64,000 nt of DNA from Pelomonas nitida (GTDB lineage Bacteria > Pseudomonadota > Gammaproteobacteria > Burkholderiales > Burkholderiaceae_C): assembly GCF_043555975.1 (NCBI RefSeq), contig NZ_JBIGIA010000019.1, positions 33,250 through 97,249 on the forward strand. Reading direction: 5' to 3'. Shown here piece by piece: positions 41,169-49,797 of the stretch. The position numbers were made by a program, and so were the translations under genes. The notes below the pieces were generated by a model that ran no database searches, was not told the origin of the DNA, and saw nothing but the letters and a program-made list of their open reading frames with translations. The first letter of the stretch is position 1; the number at the start of each line of letters is the position of its first letter.

Positions 41169-42476
41169 ATGAGTTTTACTAACCAGAAAAACTTTGCGGA
41201 CTCGCCGCGCCGCTGGGCGCTGCGGGGCGATCTGCTGGATTTCACGGCTGCACCAGGCTGGGGCGAGACCGAGTCGCCAGTGGTGCGCTTCGATCGCGAC
41301 CACTGGCTGCTGATCGAAGATGGGCGCATCGTCGAGCGGCAGGCGCAGGCGCCGGATGACAGCTGGGTGCGCAAGGACCATGCCGGCCAGCTGGTGCTGC
41401 CGGGCTTCATCGACACGCATGTCCACTGCCCGCAGCTGGAGGTCATCGGCTCCTATGGCACCGAGCTGCTGGACTGGCTGGAGCGCTACACCTTCCCGAG
41501 CGAATGCGCTTTTGCCGATCCGGCGCGCAGCCGGGCGGGCGCGGAGGTCTTCCTGGACGCGCTGCTGGCCAGCGGCACGACATCGGCCGTCGTCTTCGCC
41601 ACCGTGCACAAGACCTCGGCCGAGGCCTTGTTCGAGGGCGCGGCGGCGCGCGGCATGCGGCTCATCACCGGCAAGGTGTTGATGGATCGGCATGCGCCCG
41701 ACGGCTTGCGAGACGACGTCGTGCAGGCCGAGCAGGACTGCCTGGACCTGATCCGGCGCTTCCATGGCCGTGACCGCCTGGCCTACGCGGTGACGGTGCG
41801 GTTCGCGCCCACCAGCACGCCGGAGCAACTGGCCATGGCCGGCGCGCTGTGCCGGGCCGACGCCAGCCTCTACATGCAGACCCATGTGGCCGAGAACCGC
41901 GCCGAGGTGGCCTGGGTGGCCCAGCTGTTTCCCGAGGCGCGCAGCTACCTGGATGTCTACGAGCGTGTCGGCCTCGTGCACGAGCGCGCCGTGCTGGCCC
42001 ACGGCATCTACCTCGACGAACACGACCGCCAGCTCATCGCTGCACGGGGCGCGCAGGTGGCGCACAGCCCGTCGAGCAATCTGTTCCTCGGCAGCGGGCT
42101 GTTCGACTGGGCCGGCGCGGGCTTCAACGTCAGCCTGGCGTCGGACGTCGGCGGGGGCACGTCGCTGAACCTGCCGCGCAACATGCTGGACGCCTACAAG
42201 GTGCAGGCGCTGCGCGGCGAGCGCCTCACCGCCTGGGTGGCGCTGCATGCCGCCACGCGCGGCGCAGCCGAGGCGTTGCGGCTGGGCGACGAGATCGGCG
42301 GGCTGTCGGTAGGGCAGGCCGCCGACATCTGCGTGTGGGACTGGGCGCGCGGCGGCGTGGCCGAGGCGCGCGACGCCGTGGCCCGCGAGCTGCACGAGCG
42401 CGTGTTCGCCTGGATGACGCTGGCCGACGAGCGCAACCTGGCGGCCTGCTACGTGGCGGGGCGCCAGCGCGTCTGA
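41169..42476 (+). CDS. guaD: Guanine deaminase
   Basis: 435 residues from ATG 41169. Deaminates guanine to xanthine, the substrate of the divergent xdhAB. Amidohydrolase metal ligands: H84 and H86 in DTHVHCPQ, His in THVAEN, His in LAHGIYLDE and Asp in ASDVGGGTS. SPSSNLFLGSG and VGQAADICVWD are also family-typical. Together with xdhAB it makes the guanine-to-urate route. Confidence 0.96.
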   Translation: MSFTNQKNFADSPRRWALRGDLLDFTAAPGWGETESPVVRFDRDHWLLIEDGRIVERQAQAPDDSWVRKDHAGQLVLPGFIDTHVHCPQLEVIGSYGTELLDWLERYTFPSECAFADPARSRAGAEVFLDALLASGTTSAVVFATVHKTSAEALFEGAAARGMRLITGKVLMDRHAPDGLRDDVVQAEQDCLDLIRRFHGRDRLAYAVTVRFAPTSTPEQLAMAGALCRADASLYMQTHVAENRAEVAWVAQLFPEARSYLDVYERVGLVHERAVLAHGIYLDEHDRQLIAARGAQVAHSPSSNLFLGSGLFDWAGAGFNVSLASDVGGGTSLNLPRNMLDAYKVQALRGERLTAWVALHAATRGAAEALRLGDEIGGLSVGQAADICVWDWARGGVAEARDAVARELHERVFAWMTLADERNLAACYVAGRQRV

Positions 42477-42581
42477 CACGGCCGCGACGCTTCATGCCGG
42501 CCGAACGCCGCTCCGTCGCATGGCGCGGGCGGCGCGCGGCGGCGGCGCCTAAGGTGGCGGCATCGCTCAACGGAGCCCGCC

Positions 42582-42773
42582 ATGCTCACCTTTTTGTTCT
42601 GGGTCGTCCTCTTCATCGTCTGCTGGCCGCTGGCGCTGCTGGCCTTGTTGCTGTGGCCCCTGGTGTGGCTGGTGACGCTGCCTTTTCGCGTGCTGGGCAT
42701 TGCCGTGGAGGGCGTCTTTGCGTTGCTGCGAGCCCTCGTCATGCTGCCGGCGCGGCTGCTGGGCGGCCGGTAG
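42582..42773 (+). CDS. Small hydrophobic membrane protein
   Basis: 63 residues, almost wholly hydrophobic: two membrane segments (LTFLFWVVLFIVCWPLALLAL and LVWLVTLPFRVLGIAV) and a short basic end (PARLLGGR). A purine-rich stretch (AACGGAGC) lies before the ATG. Unknown function; small proteins of this kind are common near Burkholderiales membrane genes. It lies between guaD and an A+T-richer control region. Confidence 0.6.
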   Translation: MLTFLFWVVLFIVCWPLALLALLLWPLVWLVTLPFRVLGIAVEGVFALLRALVMLPARLLGGR

Positions 42774-43034
42774 GCCGGGTGAGTGCGGCCACTCAAACGA
42801 TCATCGTCTTGATCGAATTCAGATGATATTTTTGATATGCCTCGAACGCTGAGGCGTCGTGCCGGCTGCTCGCGGCCGGCGTTGCCGCTGCTGGCGCCGC
42901 CTGGGCACTTTCCGCCGCTGCGAGCGAGAACTTTTGCCTGCCCGGCCGCTGCAGTCGGCCCGCGAAGCTGGAGTTCTTATTCGATATAAATGATAATTTC
43001 ATTGTCGATACCCGACTTCACGGGGACTGAAACA
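42774..43034 (+). promoter_or_regulatory. A+T-rich control region upstream of the signalling operon
   Basis: 261 bp without a gene. Unlike the flanks it has A+T-rich stretches (around 42810-42840 and 42975-43010, e.g. GATATAAATGATAATTTC). TATAAA/GATAAT-like hexamers near 42983-42998 could serve as a -10 for the gene starting at 43035. No clear -35 or operator stands out. Confidence 0.4.
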
Positions 43035-43409
43035 ATGAAATCCATCCTGATCGTCGACGACCATGCCGACATCCGCCGGCTGATCCGCCTGACCCTCGAG
43101 TTCGAGGAGTACGACATCCGCGAGGCGTCTGACGGCGAGACCGCCCTGGCGATCGCCCAGGAGTTCCGGCCGGATCTGGTGCTGCTGGACGTCATGATGC
43201 CGGGGCAACTCAACGGGCTGGACGTCTGCCAGCGCCTGCGCCAGGGCGTGCCGGCCGGGCAGCCGCCGCGGATCATCATGCTCAGCGCCCGTGGCCAGGC
43301 CAGCGACCGTGAGGCGGGGCTGCAGGCGGGGGCTGACGTCTATCTCGTCAAGCCGTTCAGCCCGCTGCAGTTGATCGACTGCATTTCGGGCCTCTGGGCA
43401 GCGGCCTGA
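43035..43409 (+). CDS. Stand-alone response-regulator receiver
   Basis: 124 residues, one receiver domain and nothing else. All pocket residues are present: D8/D9 in IVDDH, D52 in LLDVMMPG, Ser in LSARG and Lys in LVKPF. First gene of a four-gene operon (next start 11 bp after its stop) that also encodes an HD-GYP protein, a periplasmic binding protein and a PAS kinase. It resembles the receiver half of RpfG-type proteins, with the output half encoded separately just downstream. Confidence 0.92.
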   Translation: MKSILIVDDHADIRRLIRLTLEFEEYDIREASDGETALAIAQEFRPDLVLLDVMMPGQLNGLDVCQRLRQGVPAGQPPRIIMLSARGQASDREAGLQAGADVYLVKPFSPLQLIDCISGLWAAA

Positions 43410-43419
43410 GGAGCGGGCC

Positions 43420-44178
43420 ATGCGCCGGCGCGCCGCCCCCACCAGCACCGACCACCGCTTCGACGCCGCCGCCACGGCGCAGATGGAGTGCTTCGTGCAC
43501 GACCTGGGGCGCATGTACCACGAGCGCAACGAGGCGCTGCGCGAGGTGACCCGGGCCCACCACGAGGTGCTGCTGCGGCTGGCGATGGCGGCCGATTTCC
43601 GCGACGACGACACCGGCGTGCACATGGTGCGCATCGGCTATCTGGCCGAGGCGCTCGCGCTGGCACTGGGCCAGCCGGCAGCGTTCGCGGCCATGCTGCG
43701 CCGCGCCGCGCCCATGCACGACGTCGGCAAGATCGGCGTGGCCGACGCGGTGCTCAAGAAGCCGGGCGCCTACACGCCCGAGGAACGCGAGCAGATGAAT
43801 CGGCATGCCGAGATCGGTTCCTACATCCTGGGGCGCTCGCGTGTGCCGCTGTTCCAGCTGGCGGCGGAAGTGGCGCTGACCCATCACGAGCGCTGGGACG
43901 GCTTGGGCTATCCGCGTCGCCTGGCGGGTGAGGGCATCCCGATCTCGGGCCGCATCGTGGCGGTCGTGGACTTCTTCGACGCGCTGACGATGGACCGCTG
44001 CTATCGCAAGGCCTTCCCCGACGACGTGGCGCTGGCCATGTTGCTGGAGCAGCGCGGCGCGGCTTTCGAGCCCGCCATCGTCGACACCTTCGTCGGCAAC
44101 CTCGCTGCGCTCATCGAGCTGCGCGAGCGCATCAACCGCCAGCCGCCGAGTTTCGAGGAACTGGCGGCCCTCGAATGA
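43420..44178 (+). CDS. HD-GYP domain phosphodiesterase
   Basis: 252 residues. A short helical N-terminus (about 1-50) leads into the HD-GYP domain (about 50-230): H68 in GVHMVRIG, H100-D101 in MHDVGKIG with K104, H155-H156 in HHERWDG and GLGYP at 161-165. This set is the usual c-di-GMP phosphodiesterase metal site and GYP motif. It has no receiver of its own; the receiver gene lies 11 bp upstream. Its end overlaps the region where the next reading frame opens. Confidence 0.92.
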   Translation: MRRRAAPTSTDHRFDAAATAQMECFVHDLGRMYHERNEALREVTRAHHEVLLRLAMAADFRDDDTGVHMVRIGYLAEALALALGQPAAFAAMLRRAAPMHDVGKIGVADAVLKKPGAYTPEEREQMNRHAEIGSYILGRSRVPLFQLAAEVALTHHERWDGLGYPRRLAGEGIPISGRIVAVVDFFDALTMDRCYRKAFPDDVALAMLLEQRGAAFEPAIVDTFVGNLAALIELRERINRQPPSFEELAALE

Positions 44179-44204
44179 ACACCGCGAACCCCGGGAGAAC
44201 ATCC

Positions 44205-45002
44205 ATGACCCTGCTTCGCAGACTCGCCGGTGCCCTGGCTGGCCTGGCCCTTGGGATCGCATCGGCCGGTGCCGTGGCGCAGACGCTGGAACGGGTGCGC
44301 TCGGCCGGCACGTTGCGCGTCTGCATCTGGCCCGACTACTACGGCATCACCTACCGCAACCCGCGCACCGGGTTGCTGGGGGGCATCGACATCGACCTGT
44401 CCGGCGAGCTGGCGCGTGATATCGGCGTCAGGCCGGAGTATGTGGAGTCGTCGTTCCCGCAGCTGGTGGCCGATCTGAATGGTGGCCGCTGCGACGTGGC
44501 GATGTTCGCCGTCGGCATGCTGGCCAGCCGCAAGGAGCAGCTGGCCTTCACCGAGCCCTATCTGCAGAGCGACATCTACGGCGTGACCACGCGCGCCAGC
44601 CGCACCGTGCGGCAGTGGGGGGACATCGACCAGCCCGGCGTCGTCGTGGCCGTGCAGGCCGGCACCTTCATGGAGCCGGTCATGCGCGAGGCGCTCAAGC
44701 AGGCGCAGATGGTCGTCATCCGCCCGCCGGCCACGCGCGAGCAGGAGCTGGAGGCCGGCCGCGTGGATGTCTTCATGACCGACTACCCCTACAGCCGGCG
44801 CCTGCTCGACAACGCCGACTGGGCCCGCCTCGTCGCGCCGCCGCGGCCGTTCTTCGTGCTGCCCTACGGCTACGCCATCAAGCGTGGCGATGCGCGCTGG
44901 CTGGCCCGCCTGGACGAGTTCGTCGCCGCCATCAAGCACGATGGCCGGTTGCTCGCGGCCGCCCGCCGGCACGGGCTCGCCGACATCGTCGTCACGCGCT
45001 GA
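44205..45002 (+). CDS. Periplasmic solute-binding protein, probable sensor partner
   Basis: 265 residues from ATG 44205, chosen for GGGAG 8 bases upstream; ATG 44175 is in frame and would overlap the HD-GYP gene. A signal peptide ends at GAVAQ (about 25). The type 3 binding fold shows RSAGTLRVCIWPDYYGITYR, GGIDIDLSGELARDIG, LVADLNGGRCDVAM, and PFFVLPYGYAIKRGD. No permease is encoded nearby. Placed 4 bp before a kinase with a periplasmic domain, it may present a ligand to that kinase, which is inference. Confidence 0.85.
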   Translation: MTLLRRLAGALAGLALGIASAGAVAQTLERVRSAGTLRVCIWPDYYGITYRNPRTGLLGGIDIDLSGELARDIGVRPEYVESSFPQLVADLNGGRCDVAMFAVGMLASRKEQLAFTEPYLQSDIYGVTTRASRTVRQWGDIDQPGVVVAVQAGTFMEPVMREALKQAQMVVIRPPATREQELEAGRVDVFMTDYPYSRRLLDNADWARLVAPPRPFFVLPYGYAIKRGDARWLARLDEFVAAIKHDGRLLAAARRHGLADIVVTR

Positions 45003-45006
45003 TGCC

Positions 45007-47538
45007 ATGCCGCAGCACCACAGCTCCGCACAGCCCTGGCAGCCGGGAGGCTTGCTGGGCCGCGCCCGTCTGCTGGTGCGGCTGCTGGCGGCGCTGCTGT
45101 CGCTGGCGGTGGTGGCGGCCCTGTCGGCGCTGGCCGGCTTCGAGCGGCGCGAATCGCTGGAGAACGCACAGGACCGCGCCGAGCTGATCGCGCGGACGCT
45201 GGAAGACCACGTCACCCGTACCGTCGAATCGGCCGCGCTCATCCTGCAGACGCTGGGTGAGGGCGTCGCGCGGCAGACCTCGGTCGATCCAGCGCGCCTG
45301 CAGCCGCTGCTCGGGCAGAGCCTGCTGACCAGCCTGCCCTTCCTGCGTGGCGCCGCCGTGCTGGACGAGCAAGGCCGCGTGCTGGCGAGCAGCATCGCCG
45401 CCGAGCAAGGGCAGCGCGTGCCGCTGGAGCGGCTGGGCGAGTTGCCACGCGACGGGCGCGACGCGCTGCTGCCGCTGGTAGCTGGCCGGACGTTGGGCGA
45501 TCTGGCGAACCCCGGGGCGCGCCCGCAGGCCGCTGGCGTGGACATGCTGCCGCTGCTGCGCGTGGTGCGTGGGCCGGGCGGGCAGCGGCTGCTGCTGGTC
45601 GCCCTCATCAACCCGGGTGCGCTGGCCAACTTCCAGCAGGTGGCGCTGTCCGACGAAGGTGGCGTGGCCCTGCTCGCGAGCCTGGACGGCCGCCTGGTAG
45701 CGGCCAACGACGGGCTGTCCCTGAACCCGGGCAACCGGCTCCGGGGCCATCCGGTGTTCGACAGCTGGCTGCCGGCGCGCGAGCACGGCGAATACCTCGG
45801 CGCGGGTGTGCAGCCGGGGCCGCAGGTGGTGGCGTTCCGTGCGTCGCGCACGCGGCCGCTGGTGGTCGTCGTCGAGCTGGCCGAGTCCAGCGTGCTGCGG
45901 GCCTGGTCCGAGCGGCTGCGCTGGCTGGTCGGGTTGGGGCTGCTCGCCTTGCTGGCCATCGGCGGCGGCCTGGTCACACTGCTGCGCGAGATGAATGCCC
46001 GTGAGCAGGCGCGGCACGAGCTGGACGGCGCGCACGACCAGGTGGCGCAACGCGAGCGTGAGCTCAGCGTGCTGCTCAAGAGCGTGCAGGAGCTGATCTT
46101 CCGCACCGACGCCGATGGCGCCATCACCTTCGTCAATGCGCGCTGGGCGGCCATCAGCGAAGAGGGGGTGGAGCGGGCGCGCGGCCAGCGCTTCGTGGAC
46201 ATGGCCGCACCGGCCGATCGCGAGCGCACCGCGGCGCTGTTCCGGCTCGACGACCGGGCCGGCGTGCGCCAGGCCCAGGTCTGCATCCCGGCGGCCGATG
46301 GCCGGCCGCGGCACTTCCAGCTGGCGGTGGTGCCGCTGCATGGCGAGGGCCGCATCGTCGGCTTCGCCGGCAGTGCGGTGGACGTCAGCGAGCGCGTCGC
46401 GGCCGACCAGCAGTTGCAGCACCAGCTCGCGTTCTCCGGGCTGTTGCTGGAGATCAGCCCGCAGCCGGTGTCCATGTTCGATGCGCAGGGGCGCTACGTG
46501 CTGGTCAACCAGGCCTGGGAGGAGTTTGCCGGCCGGCCACGCGCGGAAGTCATCGGCGAGCCGGTGGGGCATTTCCTGTCGCTGGCCGACGCCCAGCTGC
46601 ATGCCGACCAGGACGCGCGCCTGCTGGCTCAGGGCGGGCGGCTGCGCTACGAGGCCCAGGTCACGCACCGCGACGGCTCGCGCCGCGACATGGTCGTCAT
46701 CAAGGTGCTGGTGCCCGACCGGCAAGGCGGGCCGGCCGGCATCCTGTGCACGCTGGTGGACGTCAGCGAGTTCCGCAACGCCGAGCGCGCCACGCGGGAG
46801 GCGCGCGACGCGGCCGAGGAGGCCTCGCGCGCCAAGTCGGAGTTCGTCGCCAACATCAGCCACGAGCTGCGCACGCCGCTGCAGGCCATCATCGGCTTCT
46901 CGGAGCTGGGCGTGGCGCGCGGCAGCGAACGGCCCAAGCTGGCGGCGATGTTCGCCGACATCCATCGCTCCGGGCAGCGCATGCTGGCGCTGGTGAATGA
47001 TCTGCTGGATGTCTCCAAGATCGAGAGCACCGTCGGCACCTTCGACCTGGAGCGCTGCGACTTGCGCGCGCTGGTGCAGGCCGTGCTGCGCGAGCTGGAC
47101 CCGCTGCTCGCCAAGCGCGACCTGCGGCTGGTGCTGCGCATCGCCGAGGAGCCGCTGACCGCGCGCGTCGATCCGATGCGCATGCACCAGGCCATCCGCA
47201 ACGTCATCGCCAACGCGATCAAGTTTTCTCCCGAGGGCGCGCCGCTGGAGATCGAGGCGGTGGCGACCTCGCCCGAGGAGTTCACGCTCAGCGTCGCCGA
47301 CCGCGGCCCCGGCATTCCGCCGGCGGAGCTGGAGTCGATCTTCGAGGCCTTCGTGCAGTCCAGCCAGACCAAGGACGGCTCTGGCGGCACGGGCCTGGGC
47401 CTGGCCATCAGCCGCAAGATCGTCGAGGTGCATGGCGGCCAGATCTCGGCCGAAAACCGCCACGGCGGTGGCGCCGTCTTCCGCGTGCGGCTGCCGCTGC
47501 GGCTGGCTGGCGACACGCAGCCGCTGACGGCCTATTGA
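45007..47538 (+). CDS. PAS-domain sensor histidine kinase
   Basis: 843 residues from ATG 45007. TM1 at about 22-44, a periplasmic region of about 250 residues (PDC/Cache-like: TVESAALILQTLGE, LVAANDGLSLNPGN), TM2 at about 306-330. Two PAS domains (about 355-460 and 475-595) come next, then the kinase core: ANISHELRTPLQAI with the phospho-acceptor His, NVIANAIKFSPEG, DRGPGIPPAEL and GGTGLGLAISRKI. It has no receiver domain; the operon's first gene supplies one. Confidence 0.93.
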   Translation: MPQHHSSAQPWQPGGLLGRARLLVRLLAALLSLAVVAALSALAGFERRESLENAQDRAELIARTLEDHVTRTVESAALILQTLGEGVARQTSVDPARLQPLLGQSLLTSLPFLRGAAVLDEQGRVLASSIAAEQGQRVPLERLGELPRDGRDALLPLVAGRTLGDLANPGARPQAAGVDMLPLLRVVRGPGGQRLLLVALINPGALANFQQVALSDEGGVALLASLDGRLVAANDGLSLNPGNRLRGHPVFDSWLPAREHGEYLGAGVQPGPQVVAFRASRTRPLVVVVELAESSVLRAWSERLRWLVGLGLLALLAIGGGLVTLLREMNAREQARHELDGAHDQVAQRERELSVLLKSVQELIFRTDADGAITFVNARWAAISEEGVERARGQRFVDMAAPADRERTAALFRLDDRAGVRQAQVCIPAADGRPRHFQLAVVPLHGEGRIVGFAGSAVDVSERVAADQQLQHQLAFSGLLLEISPQPVSMFDAQGRYVLVNQAWEEFAGRPRAEVIGEPVGHFLSLADAQLHADQDARLLAQGGRLRYEAQVTHRDGSRRDMVVIKVLVPDRQGGPAGILCTLVDVSEFRNAERATREARDAAEEASRAKSEFVANISHELRTPLQAIIGFSELGVARGSERPKLAAMFADIHRSGQRMLALVNDLLDVSKIESTVGTFDLERCDLRALVQAVLRELDPLLAKRDLRLVLRIAEEPLTARVDPMRMHQAIRNVIANAIKFSPEGAPLEIEAVATSPEEFTLSVADRGPGIPPAELESIFEAFVQSSQTKDGSGGTGLGLAISRKIVEVHGGQISAENRHGGGAVFRVRLPLRLAGDTQPLTAY

Positions 47539-47541
47539 GGC

Positions 47542-48096
47542 TCAGTGCAGGTCGGCGCTGAACAGCGCGAAGGCGCGGCCGTGGCGGCGGTCGTCGAAGT
47601 ACCGGGTCAGCGTCTCGCGGGTGGTCTGGAACGCGATCTCGTCCCAGGGAATCTCATGCTCGGCGAACAGCTGCGCCTCCAGCGACTCCGGGCCCGGCTC
47701 GAAACGTGGCGACAGCAGCCGGGCGCGGTAGAAGAAGTGAACCTGCCCCACCTTCACGACGTTCAGCAGCGAGTACAGGCCCAGCAGCTCGATCTGGGCG
47801 CCGGCCTCCTCGTGCGTCTCGCGCAGCGCGCCTTCGGCGGTGGTCTCGCCCAGCTCCATGAAGCCGGCCGGCAGCGTCCACAGGCCCAGGCGCGGCTCGA
47901 TGGCCCGGCGGCACAGCAGCACGCGGCCATCGGCCTCCCACACCGGCAGCGTGCCGACCACGTTCAGCGGGTTCTGGTAGTGGATGCTGTCGCAGGCCGT
48001 GCAGACAGCCCGTTCGCGGTTGTCGTCGGGCGGGACGCGGTAGTCCACGGCGGCGCCACAGTGGGGGCAATGCTTGAAGCGGCTGGGGAAGGGCAT
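47542..48096 (-). CDS. Nudix hydrolase with zinc ribbon
   Basis: 184 residues from ATG 48096; a start at 48132 is in frame but overlaps the maiA start. The N-terminal zinc ribbon has C10, C13, C32 and C35 (FKHCPHCG ... VCTACD). The Nudix box is GFMELGETTAEGALRETHEEAG, all key residues present. NADH-pyrophosphatase-like and ADP-ribose-type enzymes share this layout; the substrate is not decided. It converges with the kinase gene and is divergent from maiA. Confidence 0.9.
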   Translation of the reverse strand: MPFPSRFKHCPHCGAAVDYRVPPDDNRERAVCTACDSIHYQNPLNVVGTLPVWEADGRVLLCRRAIEPRLGLWTLPAGFMELGETTAEGALRETHEEAGAQIELLGLYSLLNVVKVGQVHFFYRARLLSPRFEPGPESLEAQLFAEHEIPWDEIAFQTTRETLTRYFDDRRHGRAFALFSADLH

Positions 48097-48130
48097 GCGG
48101 GGCAGTTTATAGAGGGTCAGAATCCGGCCC

Positions 48131-48766
48131 ATGAAGCTCTACAACTACTTCCGCTCGTCGGCCTCCTGGCGCGTGCGCATCGGGCTGGCCCTCAAGGGCT
48201 TGGACTACGACTATGCGGCGGTGCACCTCGCGAAGAACGAGCAGTTCGCCGAGCCCTTCGCCAACCAGCAGGTCTCGCACCTGGTGCCGGCGCTGGTGCT
48301 GGACGACGGCCGCTGGCTGAGCCAGTCCATGGCCATCCTGGAGTATCTGGATGAGGTCCACCCCGAGCCACCTTTGCTGCCGCGCGACCCGCTGGCGCGG
48401 GCCCAGGTGCGCGCGCTGGCGCAGGACATCGGCTGCGACATCCACCCGCTGAACAACCTGCGCGTGCTGCGCTACCTGAAGAACGACCTCGGGCAGGGCC
48501 AGGACACCGTGGACCGCTGGTACCGGCACTGGATCGCGACCGGCCTGGCCGTCGTCGAGCAGCGGCTGGCGGCCACGGCGGGTGTTTTCTGCGTCGGCGA
48601 CACGCCCGGCCTGGCCGATTGCCTGCTGGTGCCGCAGGTCTACAACGCCCAGCGCTTCGAGTGCCCGATGGACGAGTACCCCACCGTCATGCGCATCAAC
48701 GCCGCCTGCCTGGCCCACCCGGCCTTCGCCCAAACCCACCCGAGCGCCTGCCCCGATGCTGCCTGA
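48131..48766 (+). CDS. maiA: Maleylacetoacetate isomerase (GST zeta class)
   Basis: 211 residues. Isomerises maleylacetoacetate in tyrosine/homogentisate breakdown, using glutathione. The zeta signature SSASWRVRIGLALKG (SSCxWRVRIAL-type; Ala replaces the usual Cys) is at about 9-23, with NEQFAEPFANQQVSHLVPALV and the glutathione-site QSMAILEYLDEVHP. The companion fahA and hmgA genes are absent, so it may act in another pathway, e.g. gentisate (maleylpyruvate isomerase). The 3' end overlaps pgeF by 11 bp. Confidence 0.9.
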   Translation: MKLYNYFRSSASWRVRIGLALKGLDYDYAAVHLAKNEQFAEPFANQQVSHLVPALVLDDGRWLSQSMAILEYLDEVHPEPPLLPRDPLARAQVRALAQDIGCDIHPLNNLRVLRYLKNDLGQGQDTVDRWYRHWIATGLAVVEQRLAATAGVFCVGDTPGLADCLLVPQVYNAQRFECPMDEYPTVMRINAACLAHPAFAQTHPSACPDAA

Positions 48767-49484
48767 CGAGACCTGGCTGACGCCCGCCTGGCCGGGCGTG
48801 ACGGCTTTCATGACGACGCGCGGCCCCAACTTCGGCCGCAAGGCCGGTGACGCGGCCCAGGTGCAGGCCAACCGCGCCGACCTGGCCGAACGGCTCGGCG
48901 CGCGGCCCATCTTCCTGGACCAGGTGCATGGCGCCACGGCCGTGCGGCTGCGCCCCGACTGGCACGACGACAACGCGCCGCAGGCGGACGCGGCCGTGTC
49001 GACCGACCCGGATCTGGCCGTCGCCATCCTGGTGGCCGACTGCCTGCCCGTGCTGTTCAAGGCGCCGGGCGGCGTGGCCGGCGCCCATGCCGGCTGGCGC
49101 GGCCTGGCGGCCGGGGTGCTGGAAAACACGGTGGCCGAGCTGTGCCGGGCCACCGGCTGCGCGCCGGGCGACGTGCAGGCCTGGCTGGGGGCCTGCATCG
49201 GGCCGCAGGCCTTCGAGGTGGGGCCGGAAGTGGTGGCCGCCTTCGGCCGGGAGCCGTTGACGGCAGACCAGCCCGGGTTTCTCTACCGGCCCAATCCGGC
49301 GCCACGCTGGCGTGCCGACCTGGCCTGGCTGGCGCGCGAACGCTTGACGTCGATCAAGGTCTCGCAGATCAGCGGTGGCGGCTGGTGCACGCTGACGGAT
49401 GATTCACGCTTCTTCTCGTTCCGGGGCGAGTCCCTGGGCCGGCCCCGCGGGCGGATGGCTGCCTGCATCAGCCTCGGCCGTTAG
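48756..49484 (+). CDS. pgeF: Peptidoglycan editing factor PgeF (YfiH; former laccase-domain protein)
   Basis: 242 residues from ATG 48756, inside the end of maiA. Removes L-Ser misincorporated in muropeptides in E. coli. Family blocks are FLDQVHGATAV, LVADCLPVLFKAPGGVAGAHAGWRGLAAG (metal-binding His and Cys) and ACIGPQAFEVGPEV. The family was once annotated as polyphenol oxidase. Its 3' end overlaps a convergent small membrane-protein gene by 81 bp. Confidence 0.94.
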   Translation: MLPDETWLTPAWPGVTAFMTTRGPNFGRKAGDAAQVQANRADLAERLGARPIFLDQVHGATAVRLRPDWHDDNAPQADAAVSTDPDLAVAILVADCLPVLFKAPGGVAGAHAGWRGLAAGVLENTVAELCRATGCAPGDVQAWLGACIGPQAFEVGPEVVAAFGREPLTADQPGFLYRPNPAPRWRADLAWLARERLTSIKVSQISGGGWCTLTDDSRFFSFRGESLGRPRGRMAACISLGR

Positions 49485-49670
49485 GGCTGCGGCGCGCTGC
49501 CTGCGGCGGCGGCCCGGCGTGCCGAGGATGTAGAGCAGCAGGCCCAGGGGCAGGATGCCGTAGAGCAGCAGCGTGATGGCGGCGCCGAGCAGCGAGCCCT
49601 GGGGGCTGGTGGCTTCAGCGGCGGCCATCATCAGCGCGACGTAGGCCCAGGCGATCGCGATGAGGTACAT
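49404..49670 (-). CDS. Small membrane protein
   Basis: 88 residues. Two membrane segments (MYLIAIAWAYVALMMAAAE and LLGAAITLLLYGILPLGLLLYIL) with a basic RRRRQR stretch next and a Pro/Ala-rich tail. No function known. The last 81 bp are antisense to the end of pgeF; the membrane segments lie outside the overlap, which supports the gene being real. Confidence 0.65.
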   Translation of the reverse strand: MYLIAIAWAYVALMMAAAEATSPQGSLLGAAITLLLYGILPLGLLLYILGTPGRRRRQRAAALTAEADAGSHPPAGPAQGLAPEREEA

Positions 49671-49797
49671 GGGCGTGCTTGGGGTATGTCATAGGCGCGT
49701 CAACGCCCGAAGGTAGAAGCCCGGGACGGCGGGATGTGGCAAGCTTATTGCAACGGTTAGGCAGGTCCACGCAGACGACCGCATTCGAAGGAGATCG

